From the NCBI GenBank assembly GCA_002495055.1, contig DADR01000029.1, positions 772 to 51,247 on the forward strand: a stretch of DNA of 50,476 nt, given 5' to 3'. The stretch comes from Methanoregula sp. UBA247. GTDB taxonomy: Archaea > Halobacteriota > Methanomicrobia > Methanomicrobiales > Methanospirillaceae. The notes under the pieces are model-generated. The model was given only the letters and a program-made list of their open reading frames with translations, was not told where the DNA came from and made no database searches. The translations under genes and the position numbers were made by a program. This document shows positions 33,579-43,602 of the stretch, piece after piece; the first letter of the stretch is position 1, and each line of letters begins with the position of its first letter.

Positions 33579-34610
33579 ATGAAGAAAATTGGTTTTTACA
33601 ATTTTTACAATGTTTATAACAAAAACCGGATGTTCAATCCGGAAATCCAGGCTCCTATTGGCGACGATTTACTGTATCCCTTTCACCATCTGGCCCGGGT
33701 AGCCCGGCAACGCGGAATATCGGTTTCAACGATTGATACCGAACCTCTGGATGAATATGATGCAATTTTTTTCCTGGATTACCCCGGACCTCATAACCAA
33801 TATCTGAAAAAAGTAATTGATATGAAATTTGAAAATTTGTATCTGTTCATATTCGAGAATGAGATAATTAAGCCAGACAACTGGAAAAGAGAAAATCATC
33901 GTTATTTTAAAAAGATCTTCTCCTGGAGGGATGATATCATCGATAATAAAAAAACGTTCAAATTTTTCTTACCCAATAAAATCCCTGAAACCATATCATC
34001 CGATATTTCTCAGAAAACGAAATTCTGTTGCATGATAGCGGGGAATAAAAAAAATAATCAGCCCGGGGAACTCTATTCAGAAAGAATAAGGGCAATTAAA
34101 TGGTTTGAAACAAATCAGCCTGCTTGTTTTGATCTCTTCGGTAAAGGGTGGGATCTGACGTTGCCCGGTTCAATCAGGCCACTAAAACCATTAATCCATC
34201 CTTTTTTTAATTTATTTTTTCCACATTATCCATCATTCAGAGGAGAAATAACCTCAAAACGCATGATACTGGAACAATATAAATTTTCAATCTGTTATGA
34301 AAACGTATGCGATATTCCCGGGTATATCACGGAGAAAATATTTGATTGTTTTTTTGCAGGCTGCATCCCCGTGTATCTTGGGGCTTCAAACGTTTCAGAT
34401 TATATCCCTGGAAATTGTTTTATCGATAAAAGAGATTTTTCAGATTATTCCACATTATTTGACTACCTGGAACACATGTCTGATAATGAGTATCTGAATT
34501 TTTTACATTCTATCGAAGATTTTATTAAAAGTGATAAAATTTTGCCGTTTGGCGCCAAACATTTTGCGGATCTTATCATCAATGAGGTGAATTCGTGTTG
34601 TCTTTTATAG
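33579..34610 (+). CDS. Family 10 glycosyltransferase (fucosyltransferase-like)
   Basis: A 343-residue protein. The GT10 signature runs over about residues 228-275: YKFSICYENVCDIPGYI followed by TEKIFDCFFAGCIPVYLG and SDYIPGNCFID. This region binds the nucleotide-fucose donor in alpha-1,3-fucosyltransferases. GDP-L-fucose synthesis genes (gmd, fcl) lie in the same locus, so the donor is plausibly present. The N-terminal half is less conserved. Base composition is very rich in A+T compared with neighbours outside the locus, suggesting transfer. It is alone on the plus strand between minus-strand genes. Confidence 0.88.
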   Translation: MKKIGFYNFYNVYNKNRMFNPEIQAPIGDDLLYPFHHLARVARQRGISVSTIDTEPLDEYDAIFFLDYPGPHNQYLKKVIDMKFENLYLFIFENEIIKPDNWKRENHRYFKKIFSWRDDIIDNKKTFKFFLPNKIPETISSDISQKTKFCCMIAGNKKNNQPGELYSERIRAIKWFETNQPACFDLFGKGWDLTLPGSIRPLKPLIHPFFNLFFPHYPSFRGEITSKRMILEQYKFSICYENVCDIPGYITEKIFDCFFAGCIPVYLGASNVSDYIPGNCFIDKRDFSDYSTLFDYLEHMSDNEYLNFLHSIEDFIKSDKILPFGAKHFADLIINEVNSCCLL

Positions 34611-34647
34611 CAGCCCTTAAGAAATCTCAAAAGATCTGAACCAGTGA

Positions 34648-35817
34648 TCAGAGTAACTCCCGATACGCTTTTTTCGTTAAGCAGGCAGTTTTTTTCCATG
34701 AAAAGAAATTCAGACGCTTATACCCTTTTTCGATAAGTTCGTCTCTGAATTTCTTCTGGGAAATGATGGTTTCAATTGCAGAGACGATTGATTCCGAATC
34801 ACCAGGTTCAAAATAAAGTGCCCCATCTCCCCCGATTTCAGGAAATGAACTTGTGTTACTTAAGACGGTCGGACAACCAGAGGAAAAAGCCTCCAGAATG
34901 GGTAATCCAAACCCTTCATAGAGTGAAGGGAAAACAAAGGCGCTAGCGTTTTTATACAGATTTTTCAATATTGTATCGTTAATTTTTACATGGTGTACTT
35001 TATTAAGGATATTTAAATTTTCAAAAGTCTTTTTTTCCTCACGAGAAAAAGGTGATGATCCTGCACAAACTACATGTAAATCCTCTTGTCTGAATAACAT
35101 CCCGGCTATGGACTGGATAAAAAAATCAAAATTTTTATAGGCAGCCCTCCCCCCCACGAATAGCAGGTAGGATTTTTGAGAAACAGGAAAGTCCGAAAAA
35201 GTATTGGCCTGTGGAGGTTCATTTCGATGTTCTAAAGGATTTCCCAGGTGGATAACCCGGATGCGGTCCGGCTCAACCTCAGTGAATCTGAGAATATCTT
35301 TTTTTGTATTTTCGGATATCGCTATAATTGCCCCCGCGTTTTCAATGAGTTGCTTTTTCCATTTTTTCGTTTGATCCTTTACTTTGAAATACTGGGGAAA
35401 TAGTTCGTGGATCATGTCATAAACGGTAATAGTATAGGGTTTTTTCTGAAGGAATTTTAAGAAATATGGCTCATAATAGGTCGGATGAAATACATCAAAA
35501 TCCTGTTCTTTTAATAATCTGACCGATTCTTCCTGATTATTGATTATATAATTTAAACCAAAATTAAGCGCATTAAACCGAATTTTTTTCTGCATGAATG
35601 AGATTAAACGATTATCATAGAGGAAATTATACCGGTTTGACCAGTATTGATTCAATTGTGGGAACTGCTCCAGGTTATTATTCTGAACGTACCTGAGTGA
35701 AAGGACAAACCTGATATCGGGATCGCAGGAGAATTGGTTCATTAACTCACAATAGTAGCGGCTTACACCTCCGTAATTTTGCCGGTAAAACATCTGGTGG
35801 TCGTAAAGGATTTTCAT
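34648..35817 (-). CDS. Glycosyltransferase family 4
   Basis: A 389-residue GT-B enzyme. The N-terminal domain begins with MKILYDHQMFYRQNYGGVSRY, where the glycine-rich loop binds the acceptor side. The C-terminal domain starts at LLFVGGRAAYKNFD (about residue 220) and has the donor-binding E-x7-E motif in EGFGLPILEAFSSGCPTVLS. Retaining chemistry is expected for the family. It converges with the GT10 gene with a 37-base gap. Sugar specificity is unknown; mannosyl- or rhamnosyl-type activity would be usual for relatives. Confidence 0.9.
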   Translation of the reverse strand: MKILYDHQMFYRQNYGGVSRYYCELMNQFSCDPDIRFVLSLRYVQNNNLEQFPQLNQYWSNRYNFLYDNRLISFMQKKIRFNALNFGLNYIINNQEESVRLLKEQDFDVFHPTYYEPYFLKFLQKKPYTITVYDMIHELFPQYFKVKDQTKKWKKQLIENAGAIIAISENTKKDILRFTEVEPDRIRVIHLGNPLEHRNEPPQANTFSDFPVSQKSYLLFVGGRAAYKNFDFFIQSIAGMLFRQEDLHVVCAGSSPFSREEKKTFENLNILNKVHHVKINDTILKNLYKNASAFVFPSLYEGFGLPILEAFSSGCPTVLSNTSSFPEIGGDGALYFEPGDSESIVSAIETIISQKKFRDELIEKGYKRLNFFSWKKTACLTKKAYRELL

Positions 35818-35938
35818 GAAATTTCATCCTTTTTAATATAGTCCAGTTTGATCTATTTGTTACATTATTTTTCCTCATATGAATTAAGGAATGGCCATTG
35901 TTTTAATCCAAAATGACAGTTCTCTGGGATATTCCTTA

Positions 35939-36787
35939 TTACAGACGGATGAACCCGACGAATATCCAATGATAACGGAACAGTGAATCGAAAAGAAATA
36001 ATTTCATGATCATGATTTTTTCTTTTGGTGATTGAGCGTGTTTTCTGACTGCCAGATAATTTTTTATAATAAATTCAAAAAATAATCCCATTGCTTTTTT
36101 CCGATTCAATTTAATATTCAGACTTTTCTGAAAGTAAGCGTGCCAATCACCGTAATCAGCCAGTCTCCTGAGGTTAAACAGTGGTTCAGGAATTCTGGCA
36201 ATTTCTCCAATGGCCGACAATTCATTCAATAACAATATATCCGGTCCCAGGATCTTTTGATACGGTAAAATTTTATTCAGAGCATCCTTTCTGAACAGAC
36301 CATATATGGGATAGGCATAGCCGAGATTCCAGAAAACCTTCTTGAGCCTTTTTATCCGATCCATACCAACAGTATCGATATCTGAATGTTCATTTCCGAT
36401 GTTGTTTCCGTTTACATCCATCCATATCGCGTCTGAATAACAGAGCAGAACTGAATTTGATTTTTCAAACATTGCAAGACATCGGGAAATAAATGTGGGA
36501 TCTCGTGTGTCATGACCAGAGGCCCACATAAAAAAATCTCCTTTGGCAAGTGAAGCGACATAATTGAAATTCGTTGTTGAATCCGTTGTGATATCCCGAG
36601 AGTAAAACCGGATTCTCATATCTTTTTTGGAGTATTCAAGGCAAATTGATTTTGTTTTATCTGTTGAGGCATTATCAGATATTATCAGTTCAAAATTTTT
36701 ATAATCCTGATTAAGAATAGACGCTATCGCCTGCTCAACAAACTGCTCTTCATTATATAACGGCATTCCAATACTGACAAAATTCAT
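35939..36787 (-). CDS. Glycosyltransferase family 2
   Basis: A 282-residue protein. It opens with VSIGMPLYNEEQFVEQAIASIL (residues 4-25) and has IISDNASTDKT, both standard. At the DxD position the residues are SGHD, so only one aspartate remains; this is a tolerated but unusual variant. The C-terminal part is basic and hydrophobic (MKLFLFDSLFRYHWIFVGFIRL), possibly a membrane anchor. It is separated from the GT4 gene by about 120 bases. Role: one glycan-building step; donor unknown. Confidence 0.85.
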   Translation of the reverse strand: MNFVSIGMPLYNEEQFVEQAIASILNQDYKNFELIISDNASTDKTKSICLEYSKKDMRIRFYSRDITTDSTTNFNYVASLAKGDFFMWASGHDTRDPTFISRCLAMFEKSNSVLLCYSDAIWMDVNGNNIGNEHSDIDTVGMDRIKRLKKVFWNLGYAYPIYGLFRKDALNKILPYQKILGPDILLLNELSAIGEIARIPEPLFNLRRLADYGDWHAYFQKSLNIKLNRKKAMGLFFEFIIKNYLAVRKHAQSPKEKIMIMKLFLFDSLFRYHWIFVGFIRL

Positions 36788-36979
36788 GATTGAAACAGGC
36801 TATAAAACCTAACCGCCCTGAAATGATTTTTTAATTTTCTCTCATTATACTTAAATAATTTTGAATTCTATTTTTTACCTCATAAATCCCTTAGGAAGCG
36901 CTCCTGTTTCCGTTGTTGTGATTTAACAATTAAAATTTTAATTGAAACAACCAATGATTTAATCTCGATCTTATTTATT

Positions 36980-37924
36980 ATGGGCTGCAATGATATTTTT
37001 AAAGTGCATCTGGTAATGACTGGTAATGGAATAGATCGTCAGGCAGCATGTCCCTATTGCAAAAAAGACGCCACATTGCTTTTTATTACCCAAGATTGTA
37101 ACAGATGTATCAGCAATGATCCGTTTGCCTATTATCGATGCATTTCCTGTGGCTTGATATCTCTTCAACCGGTTCCGTCAGACCTGGGTTCTTACTATCC
37201 AAAGGACTATTATCTGGTTCCGGGCTCCCGTTCTGAACTGGCGGCCTCCGCGGAAAATGAACGCTTCAAGCTCGACCTCATCACACCATTCATACAAAAA
37301 GGCAAACTCCTTGAAGTTGGACCGGCCTTTGGCAACTTTGCTTATATTGCCAAACAGGCAGGCTTTGATGTCGAGGTCGTTGAAATGGACTCCCGCTGTT
37401 GCGAATTCCTCCAAAACATTGCAGGGATCACTACCGTTCAGAGTTCTGATGCGGCGCAGGCAGTGCAGGACAGAGGGCCGTATGACGTCATCGCGCTGTG
37501 GCACGTGATTGAACATCTCCCTGACTTTCAGCATACTCTCGACATACTGGCGGGTAAGATCAGGAAAGGGGGTTTCATCGTTATTGCAGCACCGAATCCA
37601 GAGTCATGGCAATTCAGGATTCTGGGCCGGTATTGGGCCCATGTGGATGCTCCACGGCATGTCGTCTTAATTCCTTTTGGACTTCTGGAAGCGCATATGG
37701 CTAAATTAGGCTTTACAACTGTTTCTGTGACTATGACAGATCCGGGTGCAAGAGGGTGGAATATGTTCGGATGGCAGTACTCTCTGTCGAACTTTGCCGA
37801 ATCACGTTTTATCAAGAACATGCTCTTCTTCCTGGGTGCTGTCCTGACCCGTATTATGGCCCCGTTCGAAGGGAATGATCAGGCGGGAAGTGCCTACACA
37901 TTAATCTTCAGGAAGGACCGTTAG
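36980..37924 (+). CDS. Class I SAM-dependent methyltransferase with zinc ribbon
   Basis: Up to 314 residues. The N-terminal zinc-binding segment has CPYCKKD and CISCG (residues about 24-55). The methyltransferase fold follows: motif I LLEVGPAFGNFA near residue 111, an acidic VVEMD after it, then IALWHVIEHLPD, typical of the Methyltransf_23 group. Glycan-locus members often methylate sugar hydroxyls or fatty chains. The ATG at 36980 sits inside a TATA-like TTATTTATTA, so the start may instead be ATG 37016 (302 residues). It is followed after four bases by a GT2 gene and is probably cotranscribed with it. Confidence 0.85.
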   Translation: MGCNDIFKVHLVMTGNGIDRQAACPYCKKDATLLFITQDCNRCISNDPFAYYRCISCGLISLQPVPSDLGSYYPKDYYLVPGSRSELAASAENERFKLDLITPFIQKGKLLEVGPAFGNFAYIAKQAGFDVEVVEMDSRCCEFLQNIAGITTVQSSDAAQAVQDRGPYDVIALWHVIEHLPDFQHTLDILAGKIRKGGFIVIAAPNPESWQFRILGRYWAHVDAPRHVVLIPFGLLEAHMAKLGFTTVSVTMTDPGARGWNMFGWQYSLSNFAESRFIKNMLFFLGAVLTRIMAPFEGNDQAGSAYTLIFRKDR

Positions 37925-37928
37925 ACCT

Positions 37929-39146
37929 ATGAAGTTTTCTGTATTATTGCCGACCAGGAATCGCCTTGATCTTCTTACCTATGCCATTGAGACGGTACGG
38001 CGTCAGGATTATGATGACTGGGAGATTGTCGTTTCCGACAATGCGTCTGAACAGGACATAGCCGGTTTTATCCGTTCTCTGAATGACCCGAGGATCAAAT
38101 ATGTGAGGACGCAGGCGTTTATACCCGTTACAGATAACTGGAACAACGCCCTCATGAATAGTTCCGGTGATTACATCATCATGCTGGGTGACGATGATTG
38201 CCTGTTAAAGGGATTCTTCAGGACAATGGATTCACTTATTGAAGAATTCCAAAATCCTGACAGCATCTACACGAATGCATTACTCTATGCTTATCCCGGT
38301 GTGATGCAGGGATATCCTGGGGGATTTCTCCAACCCTACGGGTATGCATGGTTTTTCAGGAATGCAGAAACGCCTTTTTTACTTGACAGAACAAAGGCGC
38401 AAGAACTTGCCCGGGACGCGATGCACTTCAAGATGTCCTATACCTTTAATATGCAGCACTCTGTAGTCAAGCGTGCGTTTATTGATCGCCTGAGCGATAA
38501 AGGGCAATTCTTTCAATCTCCTTATCCTGATTTCTATGCTACTAATGTTATTCTGCTGAAGGCAGATACCCTCGTAGTCAATCCGGTACCCATGGTTGTT
38601 GTCGGCATCAGCCCGAAATCCTTCGGATATTATTATTTCAACGATCAGGAAAAAAAGGGAGTCGATTTTCTGAACAATCTTCCGGACCAAAAAACCACTC
38701 GTCGAATGGAACACATTATCCTTCCCGGATTAGCAGACAAGACCTCCTGGCTCATTTCGATGGAAATGATCAAAATAAATTATGGATCGGAGTTTCTGCT
38801 GACAGTTGACTACAACCGTTATCGGTATCTTCAGATGCTGTATGTCTATGGTCGATTCGCCCGGGCATTAGAAAATAAGGATCCAAAACTTGCTCAATAT
38901 CGTAGGGAATTTGATGAACTTGCATCGAAGCTCACGGTATGGGAAAAAATGGTCTATCTTAACATACTGCGGATCGCTGCTCTGGGAACACGTTTAATTC
39001 CTATCAGCCTTCGCGGCAGACTGATTAATCCCATTCTTGTCAGGATAGGCAGGACTCCCCAGCTGGATCTCCCAAAGGACGTTCGGTCTTATAAAAATAT
39101 TCTCGAAGTGTTCGAACAAATTGACCCGCACCGGTTTTTCCGATAG
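37929..39146 (+). CDS. Glycosyltransferase family 2
   Basis: A 405-residue protein with an N-terminal GT-A domain: FSVLLPTRNRLDLLTYAIETV at residues 3-23, VVSDNASEQD near 34-43, and LGDDDCLLKGF with a clear DDD near residue 95. A long C-terminal region (about 230-405) is not a standard domain and contains charged helices. It is coupled to the methyltransferase (4-base gap), so the two may make and methylate the same residue, perhaps capping the glycan. Codon use is closer to the housekeeping genes than that of the AT-rich GT10 gene. Confidence 0.87.
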   Translation: MKFSVLLPTRNRLDLLTYAIETVRRQDYDDWEIVVSDNASEQDIAGFIRSLNDPRIKYVRTQAFIPVTDNWNNALMNSSGDYIIMLGDDDCLLKGFFRTMDSLIEEFQNPDSIYTNALLYAYPGVMQGYPGGFLQPYGYAWFFRNAETPFLLDRTKAQELARDAMHFKMSYTFNMQHSVVKRAFIDRLSDKGQFFQSPYPDFYATNVILLKADTLVVNPVPMVVVGISPKSFGYYYFNDQEKKGVDFLNNLPDQKTTRRMEHIILPGLADKTSWLISMEMIKINYGSEFLLTVDYNRYRYLQMLYVYGRFARALENKDPKLAQYRREFDELASKLTVWEKMVYLNILRIAALGTRLIPISLRGRLINPILVRIGRTPQLDLPKDVRSYKNILEVFEQIDPHRFFR

Positions 39147-39287
39147 CAGTACGGACTTTTCCAGAAAAATTCACATACTTGGGAAATGCATCTTTCGAAT
39201 GATATTCATCCAAATATCGATTCAAAAACCTGATGAAGGAATTATCAATTTCGACACCAGTGGATTGAAAACAACTTCAATTTCATT

Positions 39288-40208
39288 TTAAGATCTTAAG
39301 TTTCTCTTCAAAGACTGTTCCCACCAGGAAATTGTTTTATCAAGTCCTGTGCTCAGATCATTTTCCTGGTGCCAGCCGACCTCCTGCAATAACCGACGGT
39401 TATCCCCCACAATAAATGGTGCGTCTGATGAAGGTGTTGGAAGTTCTCCATAACGGATTAAATCCTCATGACCTGTTTTTATCCCGATCATTTCGATAAT
39501 CTCCCGGATGGAAACTGGTTTTCTGGATGCAATATTTATCGGCCCGGTAACCTGTGATTCCAGCAATCGCACGAAGGCGTCCGCAACATCTTCAACGAAG
39601 AGATAATCCCTTATCTGGTGGCCGGATGTGCAGGGTGCGGGTTTTGACTGAAGGAGTGCACAGGTGATTGAGGGGACTAATCTTGTCTTATTTTCGTGGG
39701 GGCCATAGAGAAAAAAAATTCTTCCCCATGCATTACTTATGTCTGCAGAACTTAAGGTTTCCTGTAAAATACCATGAAGCGAGTGTTTTGAAATACCGTA
39801 GAGGGATTGAGGTTTTAATGGCGTGATTTCCTCGGAACAATATCCATACCGCCAATCATATTCTGCACAAGTTCCTGCAGAGACCATTCGCTGTCCCCCA
39901 CTTTCTGAAAATTCCTGGACCATTGTCAGACCGGCCTGCAACCAATGAATATTTTCCCTTGCCGACCAGTATTTTCCTGGTGCGGTATACCATGCGAGAT
40001 GCAGGATATGTGAAGGACATATTGTTTTCATCGCGTGGTGAACCTGGTCAGGATTCAATAAATCAATAGTATGCCATGTAATCCCTGGTTCGCGGAGAGG
40101 ATTATTTCCTGACGTAAGTGCATGAACCTCATACCCCCGTTTGATTAATAACGGGATACAGTGCCTCCCGATAAATCCAGAAGCCCCGGTGAGCATGACT
40201 GTTTTCAT
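39288..40208 (-). CDS. NDP-sugar epimerase/reductase (extended SDR)
   Basis: A 306-residue extended SDR. GASGFIG is at residues 8-14, SAGTCAEYDWRYGY near 112-125 and YGISKHS near 138-144 supply the S-Y-K catalytic set, and NIASRKPVSIREIIEMIG follows. The ATG at 40208 overlaps the stop of the RmlC-like gene (ATGA); a frame extending 20 codons further would only overlap that gene. It is the third member of a trio with the epimerase and C-methyltransferase. A 4-keto reduction that finishes a branched 6-deoxysugar is the likely job, by inference. Confidence 0.87.
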   Translation of the reverse strand: MKTVMLTGASGFIGRHCIPLLIKRGYEVHALTSGNNPLREPGITWHTIDLLNPDQVHHAMKTICPSHILHLAWYTAPGKYWSARENIHWLQAGLTMVQEFSESGGQRMVSAGTCAEYDWRYGYCSEEITPLKPQSLYGISKHSLHGILQETLSSADISNAWGRIFFLYGPHENKTRLVPSITCALLQSKPAPCTSGHQIRDYLFVEDVADAFVRLLESQVTGPINIASRKPVSIREIIEMIGIKTGHEDLIRYGELPTPSSDAPFIVGDNRRLLQEVGWHQENDLSTGLDKTISWWEQSLKRNLRS

Positions 40209-40735
40209 AAGCAATACTCTGAAAATTGTGTATCTTTTTTGGAAATAATCTTCCTGCCGGCTGGCCACTGTATTCCAAAAACCGGATCATTCCATCTCAC
40301 TCCTCTTGAGGATTCCGTGTGAAAGAAATTCGTCATCTGATAGAATACCCTTGTCTGATTCTTGAGGGTCTGGAACCCATGGGCGCATCCTTTTGGAATA
40401 TACAGCATTTTTAGATTTTCATCCGTCAGTTCCACGGCTATCCAGCGCAGATATGTTCCCGAATCTTTCCGGAGATCGAGAACAACGTCATAAATTGCTC
40501 CTTCAGTGCAACTGACAATCTTTGCCTCTTCATAGGGCGGTATCTGATAATGCATCCCCCTCAGCGTCCCTTTCTTCCGGTTACAGGAAATGTTACACTG
40601 GACGATTGAAGAATCAAGTCCATGTTTATCGAATTCTTCTTTACAAAAAGATCGGGCAAAAAATCCCCGCTCATCGATGAGAAGTTCAGGTTCGATAATA
40701 AAAGTTCCCTCGATCTTTGTCTCACTAAAGATCAT
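40205..40735 (-). CDS. RmlC-like dTDP-4-dehydrorhamnose 3,5-epimerase family protein
   Basis: A 176-residue cupin. The family marks are DERGFFARSFC near residues 21-31, the catalytic-base histidine in LRGMHYQ near 58-64, and YIPKGCAHGFQTL near 112-124. These enzymes epimerise C3 and/or C5 of 4-keto-6-deoxysugars. No dTDP-glucose genes (rmlA, rmlB) are in the window, so it may act on another nucleotide-sugar, such as the CDP-linked 4-keto sugar made by RfbG. It overlaps both neighbours by four bases, a tight operon. Confidence 0.9.
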   Translation of the reverse strand: MIFSETKIEGTFIIEPELLIDERGFFARSFCKEEFDKHGLDSSIVQCNISCNRKKGTLRGMHYQIPPYEEAKIVSCTEGAIYDVVLDLRKDSGTYLRWIAVELTDENLKMLYIPKGCAHGFQTLKNQTRVFYQMTNFFHTESSRGVRWNDPVFGIQWPAGRKIISKKDTQFSEYCL

Positions 40736-41967
40736 GCATCAATTACCTCAAGCTCAGGAATCGGAATAATAAATTTTCCTTCCCATTCACGTGCTCCTTC
40801 AAGTTGTTTCATAATTTCGTTCTTTATATTCCAGGGAAAAATTATAATGAAATCGGGTTTATCAAGAAAAATTCTTTGAGGTTCCACAATTGGGATACGG
40901 GACCCCGGGAGATAAAACCCTTGTTTGAAGGGAGAGGCATCAGCAACGTATTCGATGAGTTCGGTGCCTTTAATCCCGCAATAGTTGAGTAATGTGTTTC
41001 CTTTTGCAGCAGCACCATATGCAACAATCCGTTTTCCTGCCATTCGTTGCTCAATAAGGAATTTGAGAAATCTGCTCCTGATTTTGTTGACTTTCCTTTG
41101 AAAATCGATGTATGTCTGCTCCTCAAAAAGACCCCGGGACCGCTCTTCATTTATAATCAAATTAACAGAGCGTTCGGTGGGATGTAATGAATCTATGGTG
41201 TGGCATGCATAAATCCGAAGTGATCCACCATGAGTGAATACTTTTTCAACATCATATATCCTTAATCCATGTTTTTTGAATATCGATTCAACTGTCGCAA
41301 GTGAAAGGTAAGAATAGTGTTCATGGTATATAGTATCAAACTGAGTTTGATGGATTAACTCTAAAAGGTGGGGGAACTCCATGGTAATTGTGCCATGAGG
41401 TGAGAGACAAACCTCAAGACCTGCAATAAAATTATTTATGTCCGGTACATGAGCAAGAACGTTATTTCCGATGATGAGATCCTGTTTCCCTTTCAATTCA
41501 ACGATTTCAGCTGCCATATCCGAATCAAAAAATGAAACAATTGTTTCTATTCCCTTTTCATTTGCTTTCTGGGCAGGTCCTTCGGCAGGATCAACGCCAA
41601 AACAAGGTATTTTTTCGATCTTAAAATACTGAAGAAGATATCCATCATTGGATGCAATTTCCATCACTTTGGAATTAACCCCAAGTCCTAGTCGTGGAAT
41701 AATCATCCTTACATATTTTTCTGCATGATTCAGCCATAACGAAGAAAATGAACTGTAATAACGATAATCCTCTCCAAAAATCTCATCTGCGATTTTATAA
41801 TCCTCTATTTGCATCAGCCAGCATTGATCACAGACATACAGACAGAGTGGATAATAAATTTCAGGCTTGCTTAATTCTGCTTCAGAGATATAGGCATTGG
41901 ATAATGGGGCACTTACAAGATCGCAGACAACTAGACTTAGTTTTGTACCACAATTCCGGCAATTCAT
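40732..41967 (-). CDS. NDP-4-keto-sugar C-methyltransferase (TylC3/NovU-like)
   Basis: A 411-residue three-domain protein. Residues 1-60 bind zinc (CRNCG at 3-7 and CDQC near 46-49). The SAM domain holds VMEIASNDGYLLQYF near residues 101-115 and the loop NNVLAHVPDI. The family-specific FDTIYHEHYSYLSL near residue 211 contains the Tyr/His/Glu residues used for deprotonation of the keto sugar. A C-terminal Rossmann-like domain (VAYGAAAKGNTLLNY) completes it. Such enzymes add a methyl to C3 of a 4-keto-6-deoxysugar, giving a branched sugar. It is the first gene of the trio with the RmlC-like and SDR genes. Confidence 0.92.
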   Translation of the reverse strand: MNCRNCGTKLSLVVCDLVSAPLSNAYISEAELSKPEIYYPLCLYVCDQCWLMQIEDYKIADEIFGEDYRYYSSFSSLWLNHAEKYVRMIIPRLGLGVNSKVMEIASNDGYLLQYFKIEKIPCFGVDPAEGPAQKANEKGIETIVSFFDSDMAAEIVELKGKQDLIIGNNVLAHVPDINNFIAGLEVCLSPHGTITMEFPHLLELIHQTQFDTIYHEHYSYLSLATVESIFKKHGLRIYDVEKVFTHGGSLRIYACHTIDSLHPTERSVNLIINEERSRGLFEEQTYIDFQRKVNKIRSRFLKFLIEQRMAGKRIVAYGAAAKGNTLLNYCGIKGTELIEYVADASPFKQGFYLPGSRIPIVEPQRIFLDKPDFIIIFPWNIKNEIMKQLEGAREWEGKFIIPIPELEVIDA

Positions 41968-42156
41968 AGGATCACTTCACATTTTATTAGACGTTGATTT
42001 TACAGGTTGATAGATCAGATACTCTTCATCCTAATCCTTTTTCATTATATCTTTCACTATTAATTATACACCTTCTTTGTGGTTATGTCCAGGACAAATC
42101 GCTTCAAATACATCTGAGAAATACATTTTTTAAAACTGTTTTTTGCTAGGACCGAT

Positions 42157-43602
42157 TTATAACCATTCTGGCCACGGAACCCCCAGATTGACACTCAGAC
42201 CCTTGAGGTCGTCGTGAATTCCCTGATCCAGTTTTAATATTATCAACAGGTAAATCGCTGCTCCGGTAATAACGATACCCAAAACCACCGCTACATGAGT
42301 AAGGATTAAGACAAAATGGATGAAAAGCAGGAAAAGTCCCATACAGCCCGTGGCATAGAATATGTTTTTTATCTGTCCGAACTCGAATTTTATTGAAATA
42401 ATCCGGGAAAGCAGAATAAGGGCACCAAGTGCGTTAAGTGTCATTGCTATCAGGGTGGCAATAGCTGCTCCGGTGATTCCCAGAACCGGAATGAGGATGA
42501 TATCAAGGAGGATATTTGCAATCGCTGCAATAACGGTTATCCAGAAGGTATCCTTTGGTCGGTTAAGTGCGTTCAGGCTCATCGTTCCAAGAAACATGAA
42601 GACATTGACTACCTGAACAAGCAGAAGGAAAAAAAAAGCAGACGACCCTGCAATAAAAGAAGCTCCATAAAGGTAATAAAGGAGACGCTCACCCAAAATC
42701 CATCCTCCTACGCAAGCCGGTATCGCCAGAAAAAGTGAATAGGTAAAAGCTCTTGCCAGAGAATTTTTAATTTCATTTAGCTGTCCGAGTGCTCCCCAGT
42801 TACTGATCTTCGGATAGAGAACCGTATGAAAAGCCATCGTTGTGAAAGTAGCGGCTGACGTGAGCTGGAATGCTGTTCGATAAATTCCAACATCAGCATT
42901 ACTCATAAAATACCCGATAATGATGGTATCGGCATAGCAGAATACTAATGCACCACTCGTCGTAAGAAAACTCCAGAAAGAGAAGCTTAACAGGCTTTTC
43001 AGATGCGATAATCCGAACCGGACTAATTTTAAGTCAATATAAAAAAAATTTACAATTCCCCCTGCGATCAAACCCCCAATAAATCCTCCTGCGAGTCCAG
43101 AAACACCAAAACCAAAAAAGACCGCGGTGATTTGAAAAAGAGTCCTTAGAAATGAATCCAAAAAAATACTGATTTGAGAAATTCCTACTTTTCCGGAACC
43201 GTAGATCGCAACCCCTGTAATCCCCCAAAAAACGGAGATAATAAGTGCTAAGAGAAGCCAGAAAAAAATTCCGGATGAGGTTGCGTCCTTGAAGAAGGAT
43301 TCTGCCCAAATAAGTAATGGGACAGATACTGCAAGAAGTGTAATCCGGACAAAAACAAATGCGGAAAAATACTCATTTTGGTCTTTCCCCTCAGATATTC
43401 TTTTTACTGCTGCTCCCCCAAAACCACCATCGCCCAAAAGATTGAAAATCCCCAGATATGCGATAAAGAGAAAATAAGCTCCCAGAGGTCCTGGCCCTAA
43501 TACATGAGCAAAATAAATGGTTGAGAGGAAACCGATAGCAGTCAGAGAGACCGTCGAACCCAGAGTGATTAGGCTCTGACGCTGGATTGAACTTATAGCC
43601 AT
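42157..43602 (-). CDS. Oligosaccharide flippase (Wzx/MOP family)
   Basis: About 481 residues from ATG 43602; a GTG eleven codons upstream is in frame. The protein has about 12-14 membrane helices. The first segment QRQSLITLGSTVSLTAIGFLSTIYFAHVLGP matches the opening of archaeal polysaccharide flippases. The middle loop carries short charged turns and a C-terminal pair of helices. It would move lipid-linked glycan from the cytoplasmic to the outer face of the membrane. It lies between the C-methyltransferase and galU, so it is the exporter for this locus. A ligase or oligosaccharyltransferase was not found. Confidence 0.9.
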   Translation of the reverse strand: MAISSIQRQSLITLGSTVSLTAIGFLSTIYFAHVLGPGPLGAYFLFIAYLGIFNLLGDGGFGGAAVKRISEGKDQNEYFSAFVFVRITLLAVSVPLLIWAESFFKDATSSGIFFWLLLALIISVFWGITGVAIYGSGKVGISQISIFLDSFLRTLFQITAVFFGFGVSGLAGGFIGGLIAGGIVNFFYIDLKLVRFGLSHLKSLLSFSFWSFLTTSGALVFCYADTIIIGYFMSNADVGIYRTAFQLTSAATFTTMAFHTVLYPKISNWGALGQLNEIKNSLARAFTYSLFLAIPACVGGWILGERLLYYLYGASFIAGSSAFFFLLLVQVVNVFMFLGTMSLNALNRPKDTFWITVIAAIANILLDIILIPVLGITGAAIATLIAMTLNALGALILLSRIISIKFEFGQIKNIFYATGCMGLFLLFIHFVLILTHVAVVLGIVITGAAIYLLIILKLDQGIHDDLKGLSVNLGVPWPEWL

